44,489 bases of DNA from Phycisphaera mikurensis (GCA_005240095.1 SBAX01000414.1:1-44489); one strand, 5' to 3'. Counted from the first letter of the stretch, positions 1 through 8,033 are shown. Numbers and translations: made by a program. Notes: generated by a model from the letters alone, not told the origin.

Positions 1-661
1 GACTTACGCCGGGCAGCTTCGTGAATTGCTTGACCACGGCCGGCCCGTCGTCGGCATCGCAGACGATGTCGATGTCTCCGATCGTGTCCAGGCCGCGACG
101 CAGCGACCCGCAGAGGTCCGCACGCTTGACGCCCGGCAGTGCCCGTACGCGTTCGAGGAAGGCTTCGCCGATGGGAGTGACGACGCCGAGCGGCGTGCGA
201 TCGCTGCTCTTTTCCATGAAGGCGATGCCTTCGGCGATTTTCTTGACGGTGAGTTCGCCGAGACCTTTGAGTTCGGCCATCTCGCCGGAGGCGATGACGC
301 GCTTGAGGTCGTCCAGCGACTGGACCTTGAGTTGCTTGTGGACCAATGCGATCTTCTTGGGCCCCACACCGGGGATGCCGAGCAGGGAGCACAAGGCCGG
401 GGGGAACTTGGCCTCGAGTTCGTCGAGCAGGGCGATGCGTCCGACCTTGAGGAACTGCTCGATCTTCTCGGCCATTCCCTTGCCGATGCCTTCCAGCTCC
501 TGCAGGCGGCCTTCCTTGGCCAGCACGGCCACGTCTTCGTTGGTATCGTGGATCGTGCGTGAGGCGCGGCGGTAGGAGCTGATGCGGAAGGAATCGCCGC
601 CGTCGATCTCCATGAGGTCGGCGATGCGTTCCAACATCCTGGCCAGTTCAGCGTTGATCAT
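1..661 (-). CDS. polX: DNA polymerase X family protein, 5' part (3' end beyond window)
   Basis: This is the N-terminal 220 residues of a bacterial family X DNA polymerase, a gap-filling repair polymerase that usually also carries a C-terminal PHP exonuclease domain. The reading frame is open from the ATG at 661 to the left edge, so the gene is cut by the window. An N-terminal 8-kDa-like helical region is followed by helix-hairpin-helix motifs (LLGIPGVGPKK near residue 95 and ELKGLGELTVKK near 130). The start of the palm domain follows, with the family signature GSLRRG..IGDIDIV near residues 195-210, where the IGDIDI aspartates would bind metal. No clear Shine-Dalgarno sequence precedes the ATG. 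The family call is firm. The PHP domain is expected but not visible. Confidence 0.9.
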   Translation of the reverse strand, partial: MINAELARMLERIADLMEIDGGDSFRISSYRRASRTIHDTNEDVAVLAKEGRLQELEGIGKGMAEKIEQFLKVGRIALLDELEAKFPPALCSLLGIPGVGPKKIALVHKQLKVQSLDDLKRVIASGEMAELKGLGELTVKKIAEGIAFMEKSSDRTPLGVVTPIGEAFLERVRALPGVKRADLCGSLRRGLDTIGDIDIVCDADDGPAVVKQFTKLPGVS

Positions 662-968
662 GACTTGGCGGGCGGGCGTCGGACCGCCGCGCTCCCCCTG
701 CACAAGGATACTCGTTTTGAGGGCAGGCTGCCGCTGGGCGCGATATCGCTTGGCGGGAGCCACACCTTTCTGAGTAGCCCTTACCCCCTGCCCCTCTCCC
801 GAGGGGAGAGGGGAAGACGGCTCGGCGGGAGCCTCGCCCTCCCACTGGCGCGGCGTTGGTTGACGGGTAGCCCGGGGCCGGTAGAGTGCGGGTGCGGTGG
901 GGACGCAGGTGCGGTCGGTGCGGCCGCCAGTCGGACTCCCGCGTTCCGAACTAGATGGAGTTTCCTTG
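662..968. other. Intergenic region between polX and the small lipoprotein
   Basis: No credible gene lies in these roughly 300 bases. The region holds a composite dispersed repeat at 782-843, annotated separately. The remainder is GC-rich and I see no RNA gene or strong promoter. The two flanking genes are divergent, so both promoters should lie here. Confidence 0.5.
782..843 (+). repeat. Composite dispersed repeat (C/T-G/A inverted repeat plus GGCTC palindrome)
   Basis: Positions 782-813 form an inverted repeat of pyrimidine-rich then purine-rich sequence (CCCCTCTCCC, GAGGGGAGAGGGG). It is followed at 818-843 by the palindromic element CGGCTCGGCGGGAGCCTCG. The same two-part order recurs at 14935-15038, and the second part alone recurs at 3670, 37303, 40207 and 44461. 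It resembles repetitive extragenic palindromic (REP) DNA. Confidence 0.7.
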
Positions 969-1130
969 ATGAGAGGTCGCCGCATCGTGCGTGCCTTGCA
1001 ACTTCTGGCCAGCGGAGCGTTGGTGCTCCAGGCCGGGGGCTGCACCTTCGCCCAGTTCAACGAGTTCCTCCAGACGGTTTTTCTGGGGATCACTGCGGCG
1101 GGCGGCATCGCGATTATCCAGAACATCTGA
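969..1130 (+). CDS. Small putative lipoprotein (53 aa)
   Basis: This short gene encodes 53 residues with a basic N-terminus (MRGRRIVRALQ), a hydrophobic stretch and a lipobox-like ALVLQAGGC near residues 18-25. A short tail ends in GGIAIIQNI. A GGAG about nine bases before the ATG at 969 supports this start over the in-frame ATG at 897. The predicted product would be exported and lipid-anchored. I recall similar tiny Cys-containing leader-plus-tail proteins as common, uncharacterised genes in planctomycetes, but no function can be assigned. It is followed by 231 bases of intergenic DNA before the HEAT-repeat gene. Confidence 0.55.
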   Translation: MRGRRIVRALQLLASGALVLQAGGCTFAQFNEFLQTVFLGITAAGGIAIIQNI

Positions 1131-1235
1131 TTCCACCGGCCCACGCGGCTCCCGGCTGGCGGAGGGCTCGGCTTGGGGCCTTGGAGGGCGCGGGCTCTGC
1201 AGGGAGGCCGTGGCCTACGCTCCTTGCCGTGTCTG

Positions 1236-1263
1236 TTGACCCGTCTGACGCCCCGCCTATACT
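1236..1263 (+). promoter_or_regulatory. Putative sigma-70-type promoter for the HEAT-repeat gene
   Basis: A TTGACC -35 box (1236-1241) and a TATACT -10 box (1258-1263) are separated by 16 bases. They lie about 100 bases upstream of the ATG at 1362. The boxes are close to consensus in a GC-rich background, but no transcript data support them. Confidence 0.5.
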
Positions 1264-1361
1264 GGCCTGTCTACCGCCGGGCTGCGTTGACCATACGCAT
1301 GCACAGGTTCCTCGCATTCCGGGCGGGGTGAACCCTTACGGTACCCAAACGGGAGAACGCC

Positions 1362-3626
1362 ATGCGCCATATGGCCCACGCGGTGTGGGATCGTCCTTGG
1401 GTCGCCCTCGCTGTGGCGACCACGCTGACCGCGACCGCCATCGTCCCCACCACTGCCGCGCAAACCACCACCAAGAAGCCTGCCAGTCCTGCACCGGCCG
1501 ACATCGCTGCGGATGCCACGGTGGAGGAGCTGTTCAAGGACTTCATCCACTACGCTCAGCTCGGCATGTACACGGCGTCCAATGCCTACGGCAAGGCGCT
1601 GTTGGCCCATCGGGATTTGGACCCGGTCGTGGTCATGGAGGCGGCGCATCGCGACCCCAAGGCCATAGACACAGTCGTGCTCGTCATAGGGTCCGCGCGG
1701 GACGAGGAGTTTCGCCAAACCGCTGCGCAAGTGATGGAGCTTATCCATCAGGGCGAGTTCAAGCGCCGCCATGATCCGGAGCGCATTGCGGCCAACATCC
1801 GCCTGCTCGGCGGCAATCCACAGCAGGAGGCGATGGCGATCGCTTGGCTCCGCGATGCCGGGGAGTACGCCGTGCCGCCGCTCATCAAGATGCTGCTCAA
1901 TCCGCACGAGCAGGGGCTGCGTGTGCGCATCCTCAATGCCCTTCCGCAGATCGGCAAAGGGGCGGTGAATCCGCTGGTGCTCGCCCTGAACATGAATGAC
2001 GAGAACATCCGTCAGGATGTGATCAGGGCGCTGGGCAAGATCGGCTATCCGCAGGCCATTCCCTACCTGCGCAAGGTGGAGAGCGATCCCAAGGCCCACC
2101 CCGCGACGAAGGATGATGCCAAGACGGCCGTTGCGAGCATTGAGAACACGGTAGGGCGCAGTTTTCCGGGGGCGACCGAGGATTTGTTCTTCGAACTGGC
2201 CGAGCGGTACTTTGATGAGGAGGAGGACGTCCGCGCCGACCCGCGTCTGGATGAGGCCAATGTGTGGTACTGGGACTCGGCCAATCAGGAGCTGAAGGCC
2301 GTGGTCGTGCCGCGGATCATCTTCGGGCAGATCATGGCCATGCGCTGTGCGGAGGAGGCGATTCTCATCCGTTCTGACCATACGGACGCCATAGGTCTCT
2401 GGCTGGCATCCAACGTCCGCCGTGAGGATCGGCTGGGCCTGGACGTGGAGAGCGGGGACCCCACGGAGCCCGGCCAGCAGGATGCGACCCGGCCTGCGGT
2501 CTTTCCGCGAGCCTTGTACTTCTCCCAAGCTGCCGGACCGCGGTATTCCCTGGAGGTGCTCGAGCGCGCCGTCCGCCGACGCGATTCCGCGGTGGCGTTG
2601 GGAGCTATTGCTGCGCTACGCACGACGACAGGTGCGGCGTCGCTGGCTGGAAACGAACTCGCCCAGTGCCTTCGCTTCCCGGACCTGGTAGTTCGGATCA
2701 AGGCGGCGCTCGCGTTGGGGGCGGCCCTTCCGAAGAAGCCGTTTCAGGATGCGCAGTTCGTGGTTCCGACTCTCGCCCAGGCACTGTCGCAGACCGGTCG
2801 CCAGCAGGTGATCGTGGTGGACGCGAATCAGGAGAACGCCAATCGCGTGACTGCCGTGCTGCGGGCCAATGACCGCGACGTGGTGACGGATACCAGCTTC
2901 TTCCGCGCCCTGGAGAAGGCGCGGGCAGAGCTTCAGAGTGTTTCCGGCATCTTTCTGTCTACGGACCTTTCGGAGCCTGATACCAAGGAGGCGCTGGAGC
3001 GGCTGCGCGGGGAGTTTGCCTTCGCCAAGACGCCGGTGGTCCTGCTGGTCAAGCCCGGGCAGTCGGTGATGGCCGAGGACTTATCGCGCAGCGACGGTTT
3101 TACGGAGACCGTGAATGCCGCGGGGGTCGACGCCGCGATCGAGGCGGCGCTGGAGCGCGTCCGTGGTCGTTCGGCGCAGCTTGCCCTGCCCGCGAACGAG
3201 GCCCTGGAACTCGCTCAGCAAGCGGCTGATACGCTGCTGCGTATCGCCGCCGATGGACGCACGGTGTTCGAAGTTGATGCCGCGGCGCTGGCGCTCATCG
3301 CTGTTTTGTCAGGCAGTGATGAGAAGCTGCAGAAGACCTCCGCCGCGGTGCTGGCGCTGATCGGCTCCCCCGCCGCGCAGCGGGCCATCGCCCACGTGGC
3401 CCTGGATGAGAAGACGCCTAAAACCCTTCGTGTAACGGCTTTCGCGTCACTTGCCGATTCCGCCAAGAATCACGGGAACATGCTGGAGGAAGATCACGTG
3501 GCGCGGCTCGTCAAGACGGCGATGGAGGAGGCCGACCTGATCACGCGGACGGCTGCGACCCAGGCCCTCGGCGCGGTCAACGCCGGGAAGGCGGGCGAAA
3601 TCATCAAGACCTACCACGGCGGTTGA
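1362..3626 (+). CDS. Exported HEAT-repeat protein with a degenerate receiver-like domain
   Basis: The 754-residue protein begins with a probable signal peptide (residues 1-33, ending near TTAAQ), so it should act in the periplasm or cell envelope. HEAT/PBS-lyase-type helical repeats are visible around residues 140-250 (for example LRVRILNALPQIGKGA and IRQDVIRALGKIGYPQA) and again near 390-470 and 620-750. These form protein-binding solenoids. Between them, about residues 481-600, is a segment shaped like a response-regulator receiver (QQVIVVDANQENANRV ... TPVVLLVK). The usual phospho-acceptor Asp position reads FLSTDL, so it is probably not phosphorylated. The start at 1362 has a GGGAG upstream. 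Its partner and function are unknown. It is convergent with the TlpA-like gene. Confidence 0.75.
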   Translation: MRHMAHAVWDRPWVALAVATTLTATAIVPTTAAQTTTKKPASPAPADIAADATVEELFKDFIHYAQLGMYTASNAYGKALLAHRDLDPVVVMEAAHRDPKAIDTVVLVIGSARDEEFRQTAAQVMELIHQGEFKRRHDPERIAANIRLLGGNPQQEAMAIAWLRDAGEYAVPPLIKMLLNPHEQGLRVRILNALPQIGKGAVNPLVLALNMNDENIRQDVIRALGKIGYPQAIPYLRKVESDPKAHPATKDDAKTAVASIENTVGRSFPGATEDLFFELAERYFDEEEDVRADPRLDEANVWYWDSANQELKAVVVPRIIFGQIMAMRCAEEAILIRSDHTDAIGLWLASNVRREDRLGLDVESGDPTEPGQQDATRPAVFPRALYFSQAAGPRYSLEVLERAVRRRDSAVALGAIAALRTTTGAASLAGNELAQCLRFPDLVVRIKAALALGAALPKKPFQDAQFVVPTLAQALSQTGRQQVIVVDANQENANRVTAVLRANDRDVVTDTSFFRALEKARAELQSVSGIFLSTDLSEPDTKEALERLRGEFAFAKTPVVLLVKPGQSVMAEDLSRSDGFTETVNAAGVDAAIEAALERVRGRSAQLALPANEALELAQQAADTLLRIAADGRTVFEVDAAALALIAVLSGSDEKLQKTSAAVLALIGSPAAQRAIAHVALDEKTPKTLRVTAFASLADSAKNHGNMLEEDHVARLVKTAMEEADLITRTAATQALGAVNAGKAGEIIKTYHGG

Positions 3627-3669
3627 TCGGACGCACCGTCAAGTCGGCCCAGCACCAGGCTGAGCGCTG

Positions 3670-3696
3670 CGGCTCGGCAGGAGCCTCGCCCTCCCC
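3670..3696 (+). repeat. GGCTC palindromic repeat between convergent genes
   Basis: This is one copy of the CGGCTCGGCAGGAGCCTCG element, with stem GGCTC/GAGCC and a five-base loop. It sits between the stop codons of the HEAT-repeat gene and the TlpA-like gene, where a hairpin could also limit read-through. Other copies are at 818, 15011, 37303, 40207 and 44461. Confidence 0.7.
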
Positions 3697-3723
3697 GCAG
3701 GCCACCGAAGGTCAAAACCCCGG

Positions 3724-4248
3724 CTAGCGGAGTGCCACGAGCTTGGCGGTTTTTTGTTCCAGGCGACGGACGTTGCCGGAGCCTAAGTCCGTGTCTACAA
3801 CGGTGCCCTTACGGTCGATCCAGAGGACGGTGGGTACGGTCTTGTTGGGGATCCCGTAACGGTCACTGACTTCGCCGCCGTTGAGCAGGACGCGCTGCTG
3901 GAACTTGTTCTGGTCGACGTACTGCTGAAGGATCTCCTTGTCCTCGTCCCAGGCGTTGACCGCCAGAACCACGAGGCCGTCCTTCTTGTATTCTTCGACC
4001 ATTCGGCTGAGGTGCGGAGCCTCCGCACGGCAGGGCGGTCAGCTATAGGCGAAGAAGGCGACGATCACGGGCTTGCCGCGAAACTCGCTGAGTCGCACCT
4101 TGGCCCCGTCCAAGGCGGTGAGCTCGAAGTCCGGGGCGGGCTTGTTCTTCGGGTCTGAAGCGAAGCGGCGTCCGGCCGCGTCCGCGCAGCCTGCCAAAGC
4201 CAACACGGCCACCACAATAGAGAGAAACCACACCTTGTGCTGATGCAT
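3724..4248 (-). CDS. TlpA-like thiol-disulfide lipoprotein, probable selenoprotein (UPPC motif)
   Basis: The 174-residue product joins two open frames in the same phase, separated only by a TGA at 4041-4039. Residues 1-21 are a lipoprotein signal ending in LALAGC (lipidated Cys21), so it should face the periplasm. Redoxin-type features follow: a PAPDFELTALDG segment, GKPVIVAFFAYS, then the TGA as residue 70, PPCRAEAPHLSRMVEEY, and the cis-Pro region KTVPTVLWIDRKG. Family members have WCPPC here, so the UGA sits exactly at the first, nucleophilic redox Cys, giving Sec70-Pro-Pro-Cys73. A SECIS-like hairpin follows. The ATG at 4248 has GAGGAG six bases upstream and a good promoter at 4295-4323. 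The alternative is a nonsense mutation or sequencing error, which would not explain the hairpin or the exact Cys position. Confidence 0.85.
4012..4041 (-). promoter_or_regulatory. Putative bacterial SECIS element of the TlpA-like gene
   Basis: On the minus strand, the UGA (4041-4039) is followed by 10 bases and then GTGCGGAGGCTCCGCAC (4028-4012). This is a perfect 6-bp stem GTGCGG/CCGCAC, extended by an A-U pair, leaving a three-base loop GGC. The loop starts 18 bases after the UGA and its first two bases are G. This fits what I recall of the bacterial SECIS rules (stem directly after the UGA, loop about 16-37 nt away, G in the first two loop positions). SelB would bind here to deliver Sec-tRNA. 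Confidence 0.75.
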
Positions 4249-4294
4249 TCTAAGCTCCTCTACGGATGCCGACCGACCGCCGGACGACCCTGGC

Positions 4295-4323
4295 ATGCTA
4301 CCCGGGCGGTAACGGCCGTGCAA
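4295..4323 (-). promoter_or_regulatory. Putative promoter of the TlpA-like selenoprotein gene
   Basis: Reading the minus strand, a TTGCAC -35 box (4323-4318) and a TAGCAT -10 box (4300-4295) are separated by exactly 17 bases. The predicted transcript would start near 4288, leaving a leader of about 40 bases with the Shine-Dalgarno sequence just before the ATG at 4248. Confidence 0.5.
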
Positions 4324-4393
4324 TTGCCGCCGACGACCTCGCTCTTGTCGGCCGCGTAATTAGAATGAGTCCAAAGGAATACGGGAGAACCCA

Positions 4394-5773
4394 ATGCATA
4401 CGTCCAATAAGCCTCTTAGTGCGGCCACCTGTCTTCTTACTGCGGCGCTCGGTTACCGAACCGCGGCGCAGTTGCCACCCACTCCCGCCGAGCCATCCGC
4501 GGGCGCGAAGCCACAGCTCTACGTCGCCCAGCGTACGCAGGACCTCGGCACGGTGATCGAGGGAGACAAGGCCACGATCACCTGGCGCCTGGAAAACCGC
4601 GGCAGCGCCGACCTGGTCATCGACCGCACGGTGGCCAGTTGCGGCTGCACGGTGGTGCAGCTTGCGGATGCGGAGAAGACCGTTCCGCCGGGCGGATCGC
4701 TGGCGCTGAAAGCGGAGTTCGACAGCACGGCGCGGCGCGATTCGCAGAACAAGAGCGTGACCGTGTTCAGCAATGATCCCGCAGAGCCCCAGCTGCGCCT
4801 GGATTTCAAGGCCAAGGTGGAGATGCTTTTCGACATTCAGCCCGTGGGGATGGTCAATCTCCGGGCGATCCGCCGCGGGCAAGCTGCTCCGCGGGCGGTC
4901 GATGTGTTTCCCGGGCCGGGGCGCAAGGAACTGGTCGTGAGGTCCGTCGAGTTGCCCGAGGACGCCCCGCTGGCGCATCAGGTCGAGCCCTATGAAGACC
5001 AGCACGGCAAGGGGCAACGGATTCGCTTCACGGTCCTGGAAAGCGCTCCCCTGGGGCAGCTGAACGCCGTGGCACGGGTGAAGTTGGCGGTCGATGGGAT
5101 CGATCGCGAACGTGAGATTCCGATCCGCGGCGAGGTCATTGCTGATCTGACGTGGCTGCCTAAAGTGCTGGACGCGACGCGGCAGCCCTCGCTGCCCGGC
5201 AAGCGTCTGGCTCCGATCACGATCTCGTCTCCGGAGAAGCTGCCCTTCAAGATCGTCGAGGCCGGCGCTGGCGGGTTGTTCGAGGTCGCGGTCGCACCTT
5301 CGGGCGGCGAGCCAGCTACGGAATACTCCGTCACGCTGACTCTTCGTGAGGACGCGCCGCCGGGTCCGTTCGGCACGACGCTGCGGGTGTCCACGAGTTC
5401 GCTGGACCAGCCGCTGGTGGAAGTGCCGGTTTTCGGCATCGTCGCGGCGCCGGTTGAGGTGGAGCCCCCGGTGGTCCTGCTGCGCGACGATGGAACGCCC
5501 GCGGGTTCCAGCCGGCGGGTGCGGATGAAAGCAGGGGTGCCTTCCACGGCACTGGATATCTCCTCCATTCGTTGCGACAATCCAGCGGTGACCGTTGCCG
5601 TGGATGAGACCGCCAGCCGCAAGTACCAGCACATTCGCTTCCTTGACGTGCGCTTGAGCGGCAAGGCCGATCCCGGGCGGCACACGGCGACGCTGCGGGT
5701 CACTACCGGCGTGAGGGGCGCGGAACAACTGGAGATTCCGGTGATTGTGGAGTCGGACAAGAAACCAGGTTAG
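4394..5773 (+). CDS. DUF1573 domain exported protein
   Basis: The 459-residue protein has an N-terminal hydrophobic segment (about residues 8-25, likely a signal peptide) followed by a DUF1573 domain at about residues 40-140. That domain shows the typical pattern: HxxDLGTVIEGDKATITWRL-like start, ENRGSADLVI, the conserved SCGCTVV motif, and NDPAEPQLRL. The rest continues as beta-rich, Ig-like sequence with further repeats of the same style. DUF1573 proteins are abundant, exported and uncharacterised in planctomycetes. The ATG at 4394 is preceded by GGGAG. It is divergent from the TlpA-like gene, and a TAGAAT at 4361-4366 may be its -10 box, though I see no good -35. The function is unknown. 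Confidence 0.8.
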   Translation: MHTSNKPLSAATCLLTAALGYRTAAQLPPTPAEPSAGAKPQLYVAQRTQDLGTVIEGDKATITWRLENRGSADLVIDRTVASCGCTVVQLADAEKTVPPGGSLALKAEFDSTARRDSQNKSVTVFSNDPAEPQLRLDFKAKVEMLFDIQPVGMVNLRAIRRGQAAPRAVDVFPGPGRKELVVRSVELPEDAPLAHQVEPYEDQHGKGQRIRFTVLESAPLGQLNAVARVKLAVDGIDREREIPIRGEVIADLTWLPKVLDATRQPSLPGKRLAPITISSPEKLPFKIVEAGAGGLFEVAVAPSGGEPATEYSVTLTLREDAPPGPFGTTLRVSTSSLDQPLVEVPVFGIVAAPVEVEPPVVLLRDDGTPAGSSRRVRMKAGVPSTALDISSIRCDNPAVTVAVDETASRKYQHIRFLDVRLSGKADPGRHTATLRVTTGVRGAEQLEIPVIVESDKKPG

Positions 5774-5789
5774 GAGCCAAGGAGGGCCG

Positions 5790-5942
5790 ATGAACACATC
5801 TCACGATTCGCAACCATCCCAGCGGCACGTTGGCACGGCTCCCTCGGGCCCGCGCTGGCCCGTGTTTCTGAGCGCCGTGGCGTGGCTGGCATGGTTGATC
5901 TTCCTGGCGGCCACCGTCGTCTCCCGGGCCGGAGGCGCGTGA
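5790..5942 (+). CDS. Small single-pass membrane peptide (50 aa)
   Basis: A 50-residue product starts at an ATG with a strong AAGGAGG six to seven bases upstream, 16 bases after the DUF1573 stop codon, so the two are probably co-transcribed. The N-terminal half is polar (Ser, Gln, Pro rich). Residues 24-45 form one hydrophobic helix (WPVFLSAVAWLAWLIFLAAT). The strong ribosome-binding site and close spacing make it likely to be a real gene. The function is unknown. Confidence 0.65.
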   Translation: MNTSHDSQPSQRHVGTAPSGPRWPVFLSAVAWLAWLIFLAATVVSRAGGA

Positions 5943-6003
5943 CTTGGTTTTACTCAAAGTGAGGCAGTCTTTGAGGCTGACGACGGGCAAATTGGCGGCC
6001 GTA

Positions 6004-6108
6004 AGTGCGACCCTTTCAGGGTCGGGAGCGTTATTGAATGGGCCGTGTCCGGGGGCGGCGCTGCGCTGGCCCCCGGCTACTATCGGGCAGGCTTTCAGCC
6101 TGCAGGAC
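6004..6108 (+). repeat. About 100-bp dispersed repeat, copy 1
   Basis: The copy contains three palindromic blocks in order: GCGACCCTTTCAGGGTCG, GGGGGCGGCGCTGCGCTGGCCCCC, and GCAGGCTTTCAGCCTGC. A second copy with the same three blocks, order and orientation is at 14202-14300, with divergent spacers. It lies in the 232-base gap before the next gene. Confidence 0.75.
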
Positions 6109-6174
6109 CTAAGGGCACCGGCTTCTCAGAGAAAAAACTGCAGTTTGAGTAATTAGCAGCGAAGGCGGAAACGG

Positions 6175-7980
6175 ATGACCGCGACGGCTGTAGAGTCGGT
6201 GTTTCCCCCGCGCAATCGCGCTCTTTTCGATCACAACCTGAAGGCGCTGCATCATTCGCAGCCTGCCTTAGCCAGCCTCCTTCACGAAACGCCGGTGCCG
6301 CCACAGGCACGTTTGGCGATCGGACGCGATGGGGCGCAAACCATCGAGCTGGTCGGCGACGACGGGACCCGTACATGGTTCGGCGGCTCTTCGATGCCCA
6401 CGGTCAGTGCCGCGGAGATGTTGAGCAACTGCCGGGCGGACTGCGGCAACGTGAGCCTTCCGGGCATCCTCACCGGCGCTGAGCCGTTGGTGATTCTTGA
6501 AAAGATCCCCGCGTTTCGGGCCTTGTTTGTGATCGAGTGGGGAGCTGCCAACCTGGTGTTGGCGATGCACTTGTACGACTATTCGGCGGAAATCGCCCGC
6601 AACCGACTGGCGTTCATTCTGGAAGATGACCTGCCCGCCCGCCTGAGTGAGTACTTTGAGAGCCATCCCGGGTGCGAACTGCCCACGCAGATGTTCACGG
6701 TGCCGCATCGGTCGGCTGCGGCCACGGCGGAATTGCAGAGCCGCCTGGAGCGGGCCGGTGAGAACGTGCTGCGCTGGCAAGCTCGCACGGTCGAAACGTT
6801 GGCGAGGCAGCTTGGCAGCCGAACGCCGAGTGCCTTGCCCGTGGTGCCGCGCGTGGCGGTGGTGACGGTCGATCCTTCCCCCGGCGCGGCGGAGCAGGTC
6901 CGCCGCATCGAGCGGGCGTGCGGGCAGCTGGGCTGGCCGACGGCGACCTGCGTTCCCGACTCCCCCGACGGATGCCATGTTCTGGCACGTCTGCGAACGA
7001 TCGAGAGGCACGCGGCCGACTGGGTCCTGATGATCAACAGCACGGCCCAACCGCTGCGCGCGTTTCTTCCAACATCCATGCCCGTAACATGCTGGTTCGC
7101 CCCGGACGCACGAGCGCCGGATTGTGCGGGGGCGCTGGAATCGCATGACTTTATGGCCTTTTCGTCGAGGACGGTATGTGACCGCCTGATCGCGGCCGGG
7201 GCGAGCCCGCGATTGGTCCTGCATGTTCCCCCCGCGGCAGATGTCCGCATGGGGGCGATGGACGTGCCCCCTACGCGTGAGCCGGAAGTGGACGCGGCGG
7301 TGTTGATGGACGTGCCCGACGACCGGCCGGAAGCCAACGGAGTTACTCTACCCAGCTATGTGGCGTTGTGGAAGGAGATGCGGCGTATCACCGCCGAAGC
7401 GGTGGATCGGCTGCCGGCAGGCGGCGAAGCGCGCATCCTGGCGGAGGCCGAGCGGTCCACGGGCGTAGCCCTGGCTGACCCTGTGGAACGCGAGCGGTTG
7501 CTGAGCCTCGTGGCCACACGAATCATCCCCGCGGTTAGCGCCGCAACAATGGTGCAGGCGCTGATCGCGGCCAGGATCAGCTTTGGCGTGTGGGGTTGCA
7601 ACTGGAGCGGAACTTCACAGCATCGAGGCCTCATCCCTCAGGGCGAGGCGCTGGCAGGTGTGTTTCACTCGGCTCGGTTTGCGGTGCTACCGCAGGTTAG
7701 CGAGGGCGCGGTCCAGTTGGCCCTGGATGCGATGGCCGCCGGCAGCGCGGTGATGCTCAGGACCTCGCGGGAGAGCTTCCTCCACATCCAGCCCGAACTC
7801 CGCGACGTGTGTGAGGCTTTTGGCTTTTACGCTACGTCTGGGGAGTTGGTGGGCGCGATTCGGGGTCAAGTTCGAGACACCCGCGAGGCGGCGAGGACGG
7901 TTCGTGAGCGGCACTCATTCTCTGCTCGGCTGGATCGACTGGCTGAGGTGATTCGCGGTCAAGCCGCGGCGAGGTCATAA
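6175..7980 (+). CDS. Hypothetical protein, C-terminal half resembles a GT-B (CgeB-like) glycosyltransferase
   Basis: The 601-residue protein has no signal peptide or membrane segment, so it is probably cytoplasmic. The middle and C-terminal parts (about 225-600) read like a GT-B fold protein: VPRVAVVTVDPSPGAAEQ, then a segment describing a motionless loop-rich domain, and near the end HRGLIPQGEALAGVFHSARFAV followed by GAVQLALDAMAAGSAVML. This order resembles the C-terminal donor-binding region of CgeB/glycosyltransferase group 1 proteins. I see no decisive catalytic residues. The gene stands alone between the small membrane peptide and smc. A weak SD-like sequence (GGCGGAAACGG) precedes the ATG. 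I am confident it is a gene, not about its function. Confidence 0.6.
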   Translation: MTATAVESVFPPRNRALFDHNLKALHHSQPALASLLHETPVPPQARLAIGRDGAQTIELVGDDGTRTWFGGSSMPTVSAAEMLSNCRADCGNVSLPGILTGAEPLVILEKIPAFRALFVIEWGAANLVLAMHLYDYSAEIARNRLAFILEDDLPARLSEYFESHPGCELPTQMFTVPHRSAAATAELQSRLERAGENVLRWQARTVETLARQLGSRTPSALPVVPRVAVVTVDPSPGAAEQVRRIERACGQLGWPTATCVPDSPDGCHVLARLRTIERHAADWVLMINSTAQPLRAFLPTSMPVTCWFAPDARAPDCAGALESHDFMAFSSRTVCDRLIAAGASPRLVLHVPPAADVRMGAMDVPPTREPEVDAAVLMDVPDDRPEANGVTLPSYVALWKEMRRITAEAVDRLPAGGEARILAEAERSTGVALADPVERERLLSLVATRIIPAVSAATMVQALIAARISFGVWGCNWSGTSQHRGLIPQGEALAGVFHSARFAVLPQVSEGAVQLALDAMAAGSAVMLRTSRESFLHIQPELRDVCEAFGFYATSGELVGAIRGQVRDTREAARTVRERHSFSARLDRLAEVIRGQAAARS

Positions 7981-8033
7981 AAAAACACTCGGCTCCGCAG
8001 CCCGCCGAAGCGGACGCGTCGCCGAATGTTTTT
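7981..8033. terminator. Bidirectional intrinsic terminator
   Basis: AAAAACACTCGGC (7981-7993) pairs with GCCGAATGTTTTT (8021-8033) with one mismatch. An inner TCCGC/GCGGA pair lies within the loop. The stem with A-run and T-run would terminate transcription from the upstream gene and also from the opposite direction. Confidence 0.6.

Noticed and set aside
4011..4030. The SECIS-like hairpin of the TlpA-like gene as another copy of the GGCTC repeat
   Set aside because: It shares only a short GAGGCTCC core; the stem is different (GTGCGG/CCGCAC) and the flanks do not match any repeat copy.
3724..4323. Two separate genes either side of the TGA in the TlpA-like locus
   Set aside because: The downstream piece starts at an internal Met with no ribosome-binding site, and neither half alone contains a complete redox motif.
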